Source: Oscillospiraceae bacterium (GTDB lineage Bacteria; Bacillota; Clostridia; Oscillospirales; Oscillospiraceae). Taken from it: a DNA stretch of 64,000 bases. How positions within the stretch are numbered: position 1 is the first letter of the stretch; every line of letters begins with the position of its first letter. A program made the translations under genes and the position numbers. The notes under the pieces are model-generated. The model worked only from the letters and a program-made list of their open reading frames with translations. It was not told where the DNA came from and searched no databases. Below, piece by piece: positions 16,181 to 24,974 of the stretch. Location: positions 1 through 64,000 of the forward strand of contig JAISHS010000001.1 in the NCBI GenBank assembly GCA_031262405.1. The letters run 5' to 3'.

Positions 16181-16885
16181 TCACATACAAAATCTGTGCT
16201 TGCCGATTACCACGACCAGCGGTCGGGACCAGATCCACTTGCTGGTGGCGGTGGAGGGGTTAAAGTAATAAATCGCGCCGCCGGAGGGATCCGAGCCGTT
16301 CATGGCGTCCCGCGCCGCCTGATAGGCGCTGTCCGCGATAGGCTCGTTGAACTGACCGTCGTCTATGCAGGTGAAGGCTCCGTTCTGATAGATTACGCCG
16401 GAGAGCGAATTCGGGAAGGAGGGGTGCCCGATGCGGTTTAGTACCACCGCGCCCACGGCGACCTGTCCGTGATAGGGCTCGCCCCTCGCCTCGGCGGAGA
16501 TAAGCCGCGCGAGCAGCGCGACGTCGCCCGAGGCATTGCCGCCGCCTCCGCCGCCGGTGTTTTGACCGCCGCTTTGTCCGCCGCCCGTGTCTTTAAGACC
16601 CATCGCCGCGAGGGTTTTTGTACCCACCTTGCCGTCCGCCTCTAAACCATAGCGCTGCTGATATTTCTTAACGGAGGCCTCGGTTGCGCTGCCGAAAACG
16701 CCGTCTACGCTTCCGGAATAGAAGCCCTGATCCTTTAATAGCTGCTGAATCTGCTTCACCATATCGCCGGAGGAACCCTTTTTATATGAAGCCGCGTCCG
16801 CCGAATCCACAAGCGCTATCGCGGCTATGCTCAGCATGAAAACAATCACCAGCATGAGACACACTTTTTTCCTGCTCATTGTCAT
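16181..16885 (-). CDS. sleB: Spore cortex-lytic enzyme, SleB type
   Basis: A 234-residue exported protein. Residues 1-32 are a signal peptide (VCLMLVIVFMLSIAAIALVD). Residues 36-95 are a peptidoglycan-binding domain (GDMVKQIQQLLKDQGFYSGS, then VDGVFGSATEASVKKYQ). A Gly-rich linker (about 100-118) leads to the SleB hydrolase domain, with LLARLISAEARGEPYHGQVA (catalytic Glu in SAEARGE) and VGAVVLNRIGHPSFPNS. SleB is a lytic transglycosylase made in the forespore that degrades spore cortex during germination. Related SleB-like enzymes also act in vegetative walls, so the role is likely but not certain. There is no ypeB partner next to it. Confidence 0.9.
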   Translation of the reverse strand: MTMSRKKVCLMLVIVFMLSIAAIALVDSADAASYKKGSSGDMVKQIQQLLKDQGFYSGSVDGVFGSATEASVKKYQQRYGLEADGKVGTKTLAAMGLKDTGGGQSGGQNTGGGGGGNASGDVALLARLISAEARGEPYHGQVAVGAVVLNRIGHPSFPNSLSGVIYQNGAFTCIDDGQFNEPIADSAYQAARDAMNGSDPSGGAIYYFNPSTATSKWIWSRPLVVVIGKHRFCM

Positions 16886-16919
16886 AGCAAAATCTCCTTC
16901 GCAGACTTTTGGATATACC

Positions 16920-16948
16920 TAGTCTTTGAAGGAGAGTGTTTTTTATGC
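16920..16948 (-). promoter_or_regulatory. Possible sigma-F/G promoter of sleB
   Basis: On the minus strand GCATA (16948-16944), 17 bp, then AAGACTA (16926-16920). This resembles the forespore consensus (G-ATA, then CAT--TA) at most positions. It is weaker than the gpr promoter but fits forespore expression. Confidence 0.35.
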
Positions 16949-16986
16949 AATTTTACAGGGCATGAAAATTTTACTTGCGGGAGTTT

Positions 16987-17721
16987 TTACAATAGCGCCG
17001 CAGCGACGAGATTTTTCGTATAGTCCGTCTTGGGAGAGCTGAAAACCTCCTCCGGCGAGCCCTGTTCAATAATGCGCCCCTCGTTCATGATGAGTACGCG
17101 GTCGCTTATCTGGCTGATTACATTTAAATCGTGAGAGATGAAGAGATAACTTAAGTCAAAGTCCGCGCGCAATTGCAAAAGCAGCTCAATTATCTGCTGC
17201 TGAATCGTGACGTCCAGCGCCGAGACAGGCTCGTCCGCTATGATAAAGCGCGGGCGCTGTATAAGCGCGATTGCTATTCCGACGCGCTGACGCTGACCGC
17301 CGGAGAGCTCACGGGGCTTGCGGTCGGCATATTCCCCACCCAGGCCGACGCGCTCGAGCATTTTCATAACGCGCTGCTTTCGCTCGGCCTTGTCATATTT
17401 GCCATAGGCGCGAAGCGGCTCCTCGACGAGCCACTCTACTGTTTTAGACGGGTTCAGCGAGCCCGCGGGGTCCTGAAAAACCATCTGAGGGCGGTTCGTT
17501 CGGTGGATTATCTCGCCGGTATAGTCCGTGTGCAGACCTAGAACGCACTTAGCAAGCGTTGACTTGCCGCAGCCGCTCTCGCCCACGAGACCGAGAATCT
17601 CGCCCGGCTGAACGTCAAGGCTCAGGTCTTGAATTACCCGACGCTCCTTCTTGCGCCCCAAAAAGCCTCGTGTAATATAGCGCGCACTTAGATTTTTTAC
17701 TTCCAAAACCGGCTCAGTCAT
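16987..17721 (-). CDS. Peptide/nickel-type ABC transporter ATPase, OppF/DppF-like
   Basis: A 244-residue ABC ATPase: Walker [22 protein letters not shown]-loop [16 protein letters not shown], signature [15 protein letters not shown], Walker [15 protein letters not shown] and switch [12 protein letters not shown]. The 'GSLNP' Q-loop and adjacent partner are typical of OppF/DppF. It is shorter than many OppF proteins, which carry a C-terminal extension. It powers uptake with the OppD-like subunit, whose gene end it overlaps by 8 nt. It is the last gene of the importer operon. Confidence 0.93.
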   Translation of the reverse strand: MTEPVLEVKNLSARYITRGFLGRKKERRVIQDLSLDVQPGEILGLVGESGCGKSTLAKCVLGLHTDYTGEIIHRTNRPQMVFQDPAGSLNPSKTVEWLVEEPLRAYGKYDKAERKQRVMKMLERVGLGGEYADRKPRELSGGQRQRVGIAIALIQRPRFIIADEPVSALDVTIQQQIIELLLQLRADFDLSYLFISHDLNVISQISDRVLIMNEGRIIEQGSPEEVFSSPKTDYTKNLVAAALL

Positions 17722-18547
17722 ACACGCGCCTCCCGGCAGAAACGGCGGCGACGAGACGCTGAGTATACTCGTGCTGCGGGTTTGAAAACACCTGTGCCGT
17801 GTCGCCGTATTCGACGATTTCGCCCTGATACATCACGGCTACCTTGCGGCAGATGTGGCGCACCACGCGCAAATCGTGGGAGATGAAGAGCAGGCCTACG
17901 GAATGCCGCTCATTGAGTGTGCGCAGAAGGTCTAAAATCTGCTTCTGAACCGTGACATCCAGAGCCGTTGTAGGCTCGTCTAAAATCAGCAGCTTGGGGT
18001 GAGTTATGAAGGCGCTTGCTATCATGGCGCGCTGACGCTGCCCGCCGGAGAGCTGGTGGGGAAATTTTCTGTAGGTCTCGCTCGGCTCAGGCAAATCCAC
18101 GAGACCCATTACCTCTAACGCTTTTTTGCGGCGCTCCCGGTAGGGCAGCTTCGTGTGCAGGCGAAGCGGCTCTTCAACCTGAAAGCCGATTCTCATAAGG
18201 GGGTCTAGGCTCGTCATCGGCTCCTGAAAGATCATGCCTATGTCGCGTCCCTGAAGGGCGCGAAGCTCGCTCCGGCTGCATTTTAAAAGGTCCTTTCCGC
18301 CGAAGATAATCTCGCCGGAAACGGTGACTAAATTTTCGCTCAGAAGCCCCGCGATTGTCAGCGCGGTTACGGTTTTTCCGCTCCCGCTCTCTCCTACAAG
18401 CCCCAAGGTCTCGCCCTCTTCCATGGCAAGGTCGATGCCTCTTACAACCTCGCCTCCTCGTCCGTCGTTAAAGGACACGCGGAGCTTTCGCAGCTCGAGT
18501 AAGGCTTCACCGGCAGGCTGAGCTGATTCGTTAAGCATTTTCGGCAT
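17714..18547 (-). CDS. Peptide/nickel-type ABC transporter ATPase, OppD/DppD-like
   Basis: A 277-residue ABC ATPase: Walker [22 protein letters not shown]-loop [20 protein letters not shown], signature [17 protein letters not shown], Walker [17 protein letters not shown] and [12 protein letters not shown]. The EPMTSLDP motif marks OppD/DppD-type subunits. The usual C-terminal Fe-S-like extension of longer OppD proteins is lacking. Its start overlaps the end of the permease gene by 17 nt, showing tight coupling. Confidence 0.93.
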   Translation of the reverse strand: MPKMLNESAQPAGEALLELRKLRVSFNDGRGGEVVRGIDLAMEEGETLGLVGESGSGKTVTALTIAGLLSENLVTVSGEIIFGGKDLLKCSRSELRALQGRDIGMIFQEPMTSLDPLMRIGFQVEEPLRLHTKLPYRERRKKALEVMGLVDLPEPSETYRKFPHQLSGGQRQRAMIASAFITHPKLLILDEPTTALDVTVQKQILDLLRTLNERHSVGLLFISHDLRVVRHICRKVAVMYQGEIVEYGDTAQVFSNPQHEYTQRLVAAVSAGRRVYD

Positions 18548-19388
18548 TTAAGCGCAACCTCCTCTTTGAAGTGCGGCTTCTTATTCCGTTAAAGCCAAGC
18601 CCCTCGGAGATGAGCGAGAAGCCCAGAATCAAAATTGCGATTGAAAATCCGGCGGATAGCGCCTGCCAAGGGGCGCTCATGAGGGAGTTTTCCGCCTCCT
18701 TTAGCATAATGCCGAGGCTCGCACTCTCCGTCGGGGCGACGCCCAGACCGAGAAAGCTCATGCTCGCCTCCGCTAAAACGGCGTTGTTGAAGCCGATTGC
18801 TATCGAGCTGAGCAGCACCGCCGAGATGTTCGGGAGGATGTGCACAAATATTATCCGCGCGTCTTTGACGCCCATGAGCCTTGCGTTTTTGACATAGTCG
18901 CGGTGCTGCTGCTTTACAAATTCGCCTCTCACCACGCGGGCAAAGCTGGGAATGAAGAGCACGCCCAGAACGAGAATTAGTTTGTCCGAGCCCCGCCCCA
19001 CTATGCTCACCGCCACGAGCGCCAGCAGCACGCTCGGAAAGGCGGTTACGGCGTCGCTCAGGCGCATTATAAGCTCGTCGAGAATGCCGCCGAAATAGCC
19101 CGTTAGTCCGCCGATTAACGTTCCGGCGAAGGCGCCGATGCAGACAGCGAAAAATGCAATGCGCAGGGTCGCGCCCGCGCCCTGCATTATGCGGCTGAGC
19201 GTGTCGCGCCCGAACCTGTCCGTTCCCAGCAGGTGGGGAAGGCCGGGGGCGGCGTTAATCGCGGAGGCGTCCATACCCGCGGGGTCAAAGGGCGTCCAAA
19301 AATAGCCCACCAGAATGATGAACACGGTAAGCCCCGTTATTATGCAGCCGGCTATTAAATTAGTGTTGACGCGGCGACGGTGAATCAT
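18531..19388 (-). CDS. Peptide/nickel-type ABC transporter permease, OppC/DppC-like
   Basis: A 285-residue inner-membrane permease. The N-terminal helix (LIAGCIITGLTVFIILVGYF) and the HLLGTDRFGRDTLSRIMQGA motif are standard for OppC/DppC. It ends with ILILGFSLISEGL and a basic tail. The EAA loop (ARLMGVKDARIIFVHILPNI) docks on the ATPases. GGAGAGAGC precedes the ATG at 19388. Confidence 0.93.
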   Translation of the reverse strand: MIHRRRVNTNLIAGCIITGLTVFIILVGYFWTPFDPAGMDASAINAAPGLPHLLGTDRFGRDTLSRIMQGAGATLRIAFFAVCIGAFAGTLIGGLTGYFGGILDELIMRLSDAVTAFPSVLLALVAVSIVGRGSDKLILVLGVLFIPSFARVVRGEFVKQQHRDYVKNARLMGVKDARIIFVHILPNISAVLLSSIAIGFNNAVLAEASMSFLGLGVAPTESASLGIMLKEAENSLMSAPWQALSAGFSIAILILGFSLISEGLGFNGIRSRTSKRRLRLNAENA

Positions 19389-19399
19389 GCTCTCTCCGA

Positions 19400-20341
19400 T
19401 CAGCGGAACTTCACTCTGGGGTCAATATACTTATACGACAGGTCTGCCAGATTATTGACCGCAATCACGATGGCGGCGATTATCATTGTTATTGTTTGAA
19501 CGACCGCAAGGTCGCGTCCGGAAATTGAGGATAATAAGAGCCTGCCTATGCCGGGAATCGCAAAGACCTGCTCAATTATTATGCTCCCCGCGACGATATC
19601 TACGAGCGTGAACGCCAAAAAAGTCACAACCGGAATTAGGGCGTTGCGCACTACGTGGTGCATAAGCACGCGACGGCGGCTGTTGCCCCGGCTGAATGCC
19701 GTGCGGACATAATCCTCGCCGAACTGCGAGACCATGCTCCCGCGAAATAGCTTGACGACCATGGCGCTCTTGGGCAGCGCGATTGCCAGTGCGGGGAAAA
19801 TCAGATAGCCCCAGAAGCGCAGGGGGTCTTCGTTTAAAGGGACGAATTTTCCGGGGGTGAAGAGCTTGAAAACAAGCCCGAAGATGTAGGTGAAAATTAT
19901 TCCGATGAAAAAGGGCGGCAGACTCATGACCAGCTGGTTTATGAGCATTAGCACTCTGTCAAAAACGCTGTGTGCAAAGCGCGCGAGGAGGAGTCCGACC
20001 GGAAAGGAGATGAGAATCACCATCACAAAGGACAGCGCCGTGAGACAGGCCGTTATGCCGAGCTTCCCGGCTAGAAGCTCGCTCACCGGCATATTATAGC
20101 TTCGGGAGAAGCCCAAATCGCCGGTAACGAAGCCCGCCAGCCAGTTAAAATAGCGCGTGACGGGCGGCTCATTGAGTCCCAGCTGCTCGCGCAGAGCCTC
20201 CAGACGCTCGGGCGTCGCCTCCGCACCCAAAATGTTCGTCGCCTCGTCGCCGGGGATAATTTGAAAGGCGATGAAAACGAGTATTGATATGACAAAGAGC
20301 GTGAGAAGAAAGACGCCCAGCTTCTTGAGTACGTATAGCAT
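19400..20341 (-). CDS. Peptide/nickel-type ABC transporter permease, OppB/DppB-like
   Basis: A 313-residue permease beginning MLYVLKKLGVFLLTLFVIS. The ATG at 20341 is preferred because GGGGGAGA lies 8 nt upstream; an in-frame ATG at 20386 has no ribosome binding site. The family's ATPERLEALREQLGL motif and RYFNWLAGFVTGDLGFS follow, then the usual helices and an EAA loop (SRGNSRRRVLMHHVVRNALI). It pairs with the OppC-like subunit to form the pore. Confidence 0.92.
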   Translation of the reverse strand: MLYVLKKLGVFLLTLFVISILVFIAFQIIPGDEATNILGAEATPERLEALREQLGLNEPPVTRYFNWLAGFVTGDLGFSRSYNMPVSELLAGKLGITACLTALSFVMVILISFPVGLLLARFAHSVFDRVLMLINQLVMSLPPFFIGIIFTYIFGLVFKLFTPGKFVPLNEDPLRFWGYLIFPALAIALPKSAMVVKLFRGSMVSQFGEDYVRTAFSRGNSRRRVLMHHVVRNALIPVVTFLAFTLVDIVAGSIIIEQVFAIPGIGRLLLSSISGRDLAVVQTITMIIAAIVIAVNNLADLSYKYIDPRVKFR

Positions 20342-20449
20342 GGCTTTCTCTCCCCCTTCGAGCGTTACTTCCCGCCTGTTTTTCATATGAGACGGCTTTA
20401 GGCAAGGGGGAATTTGCTCCTCCTTGCCTTAGCTTGGTCAGCAATATTC

Positions 20450-22024
20450 TTACGCCGTGAAATATATCTTGGACATATCCATCACATAGAGCGGATAGAA
20501 CTCATAACCGGCGACGTCCGGCTGCATAACCACGAAGTCGCACAGATCCTGAATATAGAGGTTGGCTGCCTGCTCGGCAAGAATCTCCTGCAGCCTGCCA
20601 TAGAGCGCAACCTGCTGTGCCGAGTCTGTGGTCGTGGAGGCCTCGAGGAAGACCTCGTCATACTCTGCGTCGCTGAAATTTATAAAGTTCTTGCTGTTGT
20701 TAGTCTCAAAGCGCTCGAGCATCTTCCGCGCTGTGAGGGTGGAGGCGTCCAGCCCGACGAGCGTCGCCTGAAAGTTGCGGCCGCCGTAGACCTCGGTGAC
20801 CCAGCTGTTCCAGTCGATGAGGTCTATGGAGACATTCACGCCGATTTCCTTGAGCTGCTCGGCGACTATGGTCGCGGTGTCAATGTGGGGGGTGTAATTT
20901 GAGGGGATGGATATCGTCATATCAAAGCCCTCGGGGTAACCGGCCTCCGCAAGCAGCTGCTTTGCCTTTTCCACATCATGGGGGTAAAAGCTGATTAGGT
21001 CCTCGCGGAAATATCTGGTGAAGGCAGGATAGACGCTGCTTCCGAGAAGCGTGCCCTTGCCGTCGGAGAGCAGATCGAGAACGCCCTGCTTGTCGAGCGC
21101 ATAGCACAGCGCGCGGCGAACCTCAACCTTGTTGAAGGGCTCCACGGCGTTGTTGAGATAGACCGCCTGAACGAGATTCATCGTGCCCTCGACAACGTTG
21201 AAGCCCTCGCCAAGCTCGGCAACTTGAGCGCTCGTGAGGTGGGCAACGAGGTCTACCGCTCCGCTCATGAGGCTCATGATCTGAGTTTCCGCGCTCTCAA
21301 TAATGTTATAGGTGACGCTGTCGACATAGGCGGGAGTCCCCCAGTAGTCGGCAAATTTCTCTATCACGACGTTCTCCTGCGGGCTTCTAGACACAAAGCG
21401 GAAGGGTCCGGTGCCGATCGGCTCCTGGGCGGGGTCGCTGCCCTCGGGAATAATGGCGGCTGTCATGAGAGCCAAGGCCTCTACATTGCCGGAAGACAGG
21501 GTTATTGCAACGGTTTTCTCGTCCGTCGCCTCGACGGAGTCGACAACTTCAATGCCGTCGAGCAGCGGCTCGCCGGTTTCGAGTCCCGCGACGCGGGTGA
21601 TTGAGTAGACGACGTCGGCTGCCGTTACCGTCTCGCCGTTGTGGAACTTTACGCCGTCCCGAAGCTTGAAGGTGAAAACATCTCCGCCCTCGGAAATTTC
21701 AAAGCTGCTGGCAACGGCTCCGTTGAAGTTTCCGGCGGTGTCGGGCTTAACCAGCCCCTCAAAGATATTGAAGAGCAGCTGCCGTGTCTCGGCAGAGAAG
21801 GTCGCATGGGGGTCTAGGGGGTCGTCTATATCAGTCGGCAGAGCGACTACAAGGTCGCCGCCCATAAGGGGCTGCCCGGGATTTACGGAAGAGCTAACAT
21901 CGGGACCGCTCGCCGCCGGGTCGCTCTCGGTCGAGCTTTTTGAGCAGGCGGAAAGAAGAGCTGTCAGCATAACTAGGGTCAGCAGGGCCGAAATAATTTG
22001 TTTAACGGTGGGTCTAAAATGCAT
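20450..22024 (-). CDS. Solute-binding lipoprotein of the peptide/nickel ABC importer (SBP family 5)
   Basis: A 524-residue lipoprotein. The signal peptide ends in the lipobox LTALLSAC, so it is tethered outside the membrane. The family 5 signature ASSFEISEGGDVFTFKLRDG, then VKFHNGETVTAADVVYSI, lies near residues 105-145. The remainder follows the two-lobed fold (SVYPAFTRYF, EAGYPEGFDMTISIPSN, YGRLQEILAEQAANLYI). It captures the substrate and delivers it to the permease pair. It is the first gene of the five-gene operon (SBP-B-C-D-F). The ligand (oligopeptide, dipeptide or metal-chelate) cannot be told from sequence. GAGGAG lies just upstream of the ATG. Confidence 0.93.
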   Translation of the reverse strand: MHFRPTVKQIISALLTLVMLTALLSACSKSSTESDPAASGPDVSSSVNPGQPLMGGDLVVALPTDIDDPLDPHATFSAETRQLLFNIFEGLVKPDTAGNFNGAVASSFEISEGGDVFTFKLRDGVKFHNGETVTAADVVYSITRVAGLETGEPLLDGIEVVDSVEATDEKTVAITLSSGNVEALALMTAAIIPEGSDPAQEPIGTGPFRFVSRSPQENVVIEKFADYWGTPAYVDSVTYNIIESAETQIMSLMSGAVDLVAHLTSAQVAELGEGFNVVEGTMNLVQAVYLNNAVEPFNKVEVRRALCYALDKQGVLDLLSDGKGTLLGSSVYPAFTRYFREDLISFYPHDVEKAKQLLAEAGYPEGFDMTISIPSNYTPHIDTATIVAEQLKEIGVNVSIDLIDWNSWVTEVYGGRNFQATLVGLDASTLTARKMLERFETNNSKNFINFSDAEYDEVFLEASTTTDSAQQVALYGRLQEILAEQAANLYIQDLCDFVVMQPDVAGYEFYPLYVMDMSKIYFTA

Positions 22025-22085
22025 TGTTCATCTCCTCGTGCAGTGATTTTGTTTATAGGGAAGCTCTGAGTAAATCAGAGTTATC

Positions 22086-23525
22086 TTAATAGGCTACGCC
22101 CCAGATTACCATTTTATCTGCGCTCTTGCCGCAGACGGGACAAGTTTCACCCAAGTTTTCTTGATCAAACGGAATCACGCGGCTGGTGACGCCCGCGCGC
22201 TCCTTCATGGCGATTTCGCACTCCTCGCTCCCGCACCACATGGTTTTCACGAAGCCGCCGCCGTGAGAGCTAACAAGCTGCGCGACGTCCTCAACCGTCT
22301 GCGCGCTAAAGGTGTTTGCGTTTAAGTTCGCTAAGGCCTTGTTATACATAGCATTTTGAACTTTTTCGAGCAGCTCCGGCACCGCGCTCTCCAGCTCTTC
22401 GAGCTTAATTACGGTCTTTTCGCCGGTGTCGCGGCGGACGGCGACGCAGGCGCCGGATTCGAGGTCTTTCGGGCCGAGCTCGAGGCGGAGGGGGACGCCC
22501 TTCATTTCGTGTTCGGCGAACTTCCAGCCGGGGCTTTGGTCGGAAAAGTCTGCTTTTGCGCGGATTCCAAGGGATTTTAGTAACTTTAGAAGCTCGAGAG
22601 CCTTTTCCGAGACTCCCTCCTTGTGCTGGGCGATGGGGACGACTATGACCTGAATGGGCGCTATTTTGGGCGGGAGAACTAGGCCGTTATTGTCGCCGTG
22701 GGTCATTATAATGCCCCCTATGGTGCGCGTAGATAGTCCCCAGGAGGTCTGGTGGGGGTGCGCGAGGGTATTATTCTTGTCGGAGAAGGTGATGTCGAAG
22801 GCCTTTGCAAAACCGTCGCCGAAGTAGTGGCTGGTGCCGCTCTGGAGCGCCTTGCCGTCGTGCATCATGCACTCTATGGCATAGGTGCGCTCGGCTCCGG
22901 CGAACTTTTCCTTTTCGGTTTTGAGCCCGCGCGTGACGGGCATTGCCAGAAACTCCTCGCAGAGCTTGGCATAGACCTCGAGCTGCTGTTCGGTCTCGGC
23001 TATCGCCTCTTCGGCGTCCGCGTGGAGGGTGTGACCCTCCTGCCAGAGAAACTCTCTGTGGCGCAGGAAGGGGCGGGAGCTCTTCTCCCAGCGCAGGACG
23101 CTGCACCACTGGTTATAGAGCAGGGGCAAGTCTCGCCAAGAGCGGAGGATGTGCGACCAGTGCTCACAAAAGAGCGTTTCGCTGGTCGGGCGCACGCAGA
23201 GGCGCTCCTCAAGCTCCTCGCTGCCGCCTATGGTGACCCAAGCGCACTCCGGCGCGAAGCCCTTTACGTGGTCCTTTTCCTTTTGCAGCAGGCTCTCCGG
23301 AATCAGCAGCGGCATGGAGACGTTCTCGTGGCCACCCTCCTTGAACATTCGATCCAGCTCGCGCTGGATGTTCTCCCAGATGGCATAGCCATAGGGGCGC
23401 AGGATGAACATTCCCTTCACGCTGCTATAGTCGATAAGCTCTGCCTTGCGGCACACGTCGGTATACCACTTGGCAAAGTCTTCCTCCATGTCGGTAATCT
23501 GCTCTACTTTTTTGTCTTTTGCCAT
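22086..23525 (-). CDS. proS: Prolyl-tRNA synthetase, archaeal/eukaryotic type
   Basis: A 479-residue class II synthetase of the short type found in archaea and many Clostridia, lacking the bacterial INS editing insert. Motif 1 is near NVSMPLLIPESLL, motif 2 near SVLRWEKSSRPFLRHREFLW with EGHTLH, and motif 3 near GLSTRTIGGIIMTHGDNNGL. The C-terminal zinc-type domain (MWCGSEECEIAMKERAG, GETCPVCGKSADKMVIWGVAY) ends in Tyr, as expected. It charges tRNA-Pro. No T-box leader is seen in the 146 bp upstream. A weak hairpin (22064-22080) follows the gene. Confidence 0.96.
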   Translation of the reverse strand: MAKDKKVEQITDMEEDFAKWYTDVCRKAELIDYSSVKGMFILRPYGYAIWENIQRELDRMFKEGGHENVSMPLLIPESLLQKEKDHVKGFAPECAWVTIGGSEELEERLCVRPTSETLFCEHWSHILRSWRDLPLLYNQWCSVLRWEKSSRPFLRHREFLWQEGHTLHADAEEAIAETEQQLEVYAKLCEEFLAMPVTRGLKTEKEKFAGAERTYAIECMMHDGKALQSGTSHYFGDGFAKAFDITFSDKNNTLAHPHQTSWGLSTRTIGGIIMTHGDNNGLVLPPKIAPIQVIVVPIAQHKEGVSEKALELLKLLKSLGIRAKADFSDQSPGWKFAEHEMKGVPLRLELGPKDLESGACVAVRRDTGEKTVIKLEELESAVPELLEKVQNAMYNKALANLNANTFSAQTVEDVAQLVSSHGGGFVKTMWCGSEECEIAMKERAGVTSRVIPFDQENLGETCPVCGKSADKMVIWGVAY

Positions 23526-23672
23526 CTCAGTCTAAATCCTTTCAGAGCTTCTATTTAAATTGCGTCCCGCCCGCTCGGACAGGGCAAAGCAAAATAAATT
23601 ATTCCGCTCGAGTCTCACCAACGCCCCTGTCACTTCGTATTATGAATTGAGAAACAATTGGGAGGAAAGACA

Positions 23673-23978
23673 GTGAGCGCGTTTACAAAGTTTTATTTCC
23701 GCCCGTCGAAGGACGAGTGGGTTCACGCCGTCGCGTCGCCGGATAAAGAGAGCGGCAGCGGCATATATGGAAGAGTTGAGGAGAAGGGGGTTCCCGTTGC
23801 ACGGGCTATGGTTCTGCTGCTGCGCGCGGAGGGTGAGCGCAGCGGCAAACCGCTCTCGTCCGTTATTACTGACGAGGAGGGCGACTTTGCCTTCGGTCCG
23901 CTGGAAGCAGGGCAGCTCTATGTCATAAAAATCTTCCGCGACGGGGTGAAGCTCCGCGAGCTGGAGCTGACGGTTTAA
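23673..23978 (+). CDS. Small hypothetical protein with a carboxypeptidase-regulatory-like beta domain
   Basis: A 101-residue protein from the GTG at 23673, with GGGAGG 8 nt upstream; an in-frame TTG at 23658 overlaps that site. The sequence SGIYGRVEEKGVPVARAMVL, then SSVITDEEGDFAFGPLEAGQ and LYVIKIFRDG, resembles the beta-sandwich repeat found in carboxypeptidase-regulatory-like and CNA-B-like domains. Those are normally extracellular, yet no signal peptide is present. Its 3' end overlaps the convergent helicase-loader gene by 4 nt. Function unknown. Confidence 0.75.
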   Translation: MSAFTKFYFRPSKDEWVHAVASPDKESGSGIYGRVEEKGVPVARAMVLLLRAEGERSGKPLSSVITDEEGDFAFGPLEAGQLYVIKIFRDGVKLRELELTV

Positions 23979-24961
23979 CCGAGCTGTCGGTCGAGCATTA
24001 CTTCTCTTATGTCGCGGCCGACAAAGTGTTGAATTTTATACTCGCCGAGTATGCGGGATTTTATCGGTTGAGCGTAACGCTGCGCCAATTCGTCTTCCGT
24101 CAGATTGGTGCTTATAATGGTCTTTTTATGGTCAATGAGTCGGGTATTTATAAGTCTGTAGAGCGCGCTCTGGGTGAACACAGTCGTCAGCTCAGTGCCC
24201 AAGTCGTCCAGAATCAGCAGATCGCAGCTCAAATAGCGCTTTATGGAAGACGCGCTGCCGGACGCCTCGTCCGAATAGCGGTCAAATTTCTGCGTCTCAA
24301 AGGCCTCCATAACCGAGACGCAGGTGTCATAGACGACGGAGAAGCCGCTCTCCGAGACAACCTTGGCGATCGAGGCGGAGAGAAAGGTCTTGCCCAAGCC
24401 CGCCGAGCCGATAAAGAGCAGATTTAAAGAGTTTTCATCAAAGCTCTTGGCAAAGTTTTTGCAGCGGTTTAAGACCTTTGCCATTTTCTCTCTGTCGGGG
24501 GCGGCTTCATAATAATCGAGCCGGAAATTTTCAAAGCACTGCTGCCCGATGTTCAGCATATCGGTGAGCAGCCTTGTCTGTTCGATTTTATATAGCTCGT
24601 CGAGACAGGAGCAGCTCTCGCCCAGCACATAGCCCGTGTCGCGGCATTTCGGACAGGTGACAAGCTCGTCTAAATAGTTTTCGGGAAAGCCCGCTTCACA
24701 CAGAAGCTGAGAGCGGCGCTGCTTTAAGCCCTCTACCCGAGCTTGCGTCGCGCGCACAGCCTGCCCCGCGCCGCGCCCGCTTCGCAGAGCATCCAGCGAG
24801 GTGCGCGACATTATATCGCGGATTTCGGCGTCAAGCACCGCCAATTCCGGCGCGCTTTCAAAGGCTCTTTCCCGCCTTATATTGCCCTCACGGGCGTTAT
24901 TTACTTTTCGCTGAGAAACAGCTTCCCGCGCCAGAGCGAGAACCTTACCGTCATATGTCAT
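23975..24961 (-). CDS. DnaI/DnaC-like helicase loader ATPase
   Basis: A 328-residue AAA+ protein. The chosen start is the ATG at 24961, 13 bp after the DnaD-domain gene stops; a longer frame would overlap that gene. The N-terminal part has a zinc-binding cluster (VTCPKCRDTGYV, ESCSCLDE), as in DnaI. The AAA+ core has Walker A LLFIGSAGLGKTFLSASIAK, Walker B LLILDDLGTELTTVFTQSAL, sensor 1 KTIISTNLTEDELAQRYAQ and an Arg finger region (KSRILGEY). It would load the replicative helicase together with DnaD-like partners. The gene pair is a standard clostridial arrangement. Confidence 0.9.
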   Translation of the reverse strand: MTYDGKVLALAREAVSQRKVNNAREGNIRRERAFESAPELAVLDAEIRDIMSRTSLDALRSGRGAGQAVRATQARVEGLKQRRSQLLCEAGFPENYLDELVTCPKCRDTGYVLGESCSCLDELYKIEQTRLLTDMLNIGQQCFENFRLDYYEAAPDREKMAKVLNRCKNFAKSFDENSLNLLFIGSAGLGKTFLSASIAKVVSESGFSVVYDTCVSVMEAFETQKFDRYSDEASGSASSIKRYLSCDLLILDDLGTELTTVFTQSALYRLINTRLIDHKKTIISTNLTEDELAQRYAQPIKSRILGEYKIQHFVGRDIREVMLDRQLG

Positions 24962-24974
24962 GATTGCACCAATT

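Noticed and set aside
20342..20386. Earlier start for the OppB-like permease
   Set aside because: No ribosome binding site before the ATG at 20386. The extra 15 residues are charged and not conserved in the family, whereas the ATG at 20341 has a strong site.
23526..23660. T-box leader before proS
   Set aside because: No TGGNACCGCG antiterminator sequence and no terminator in the leader.
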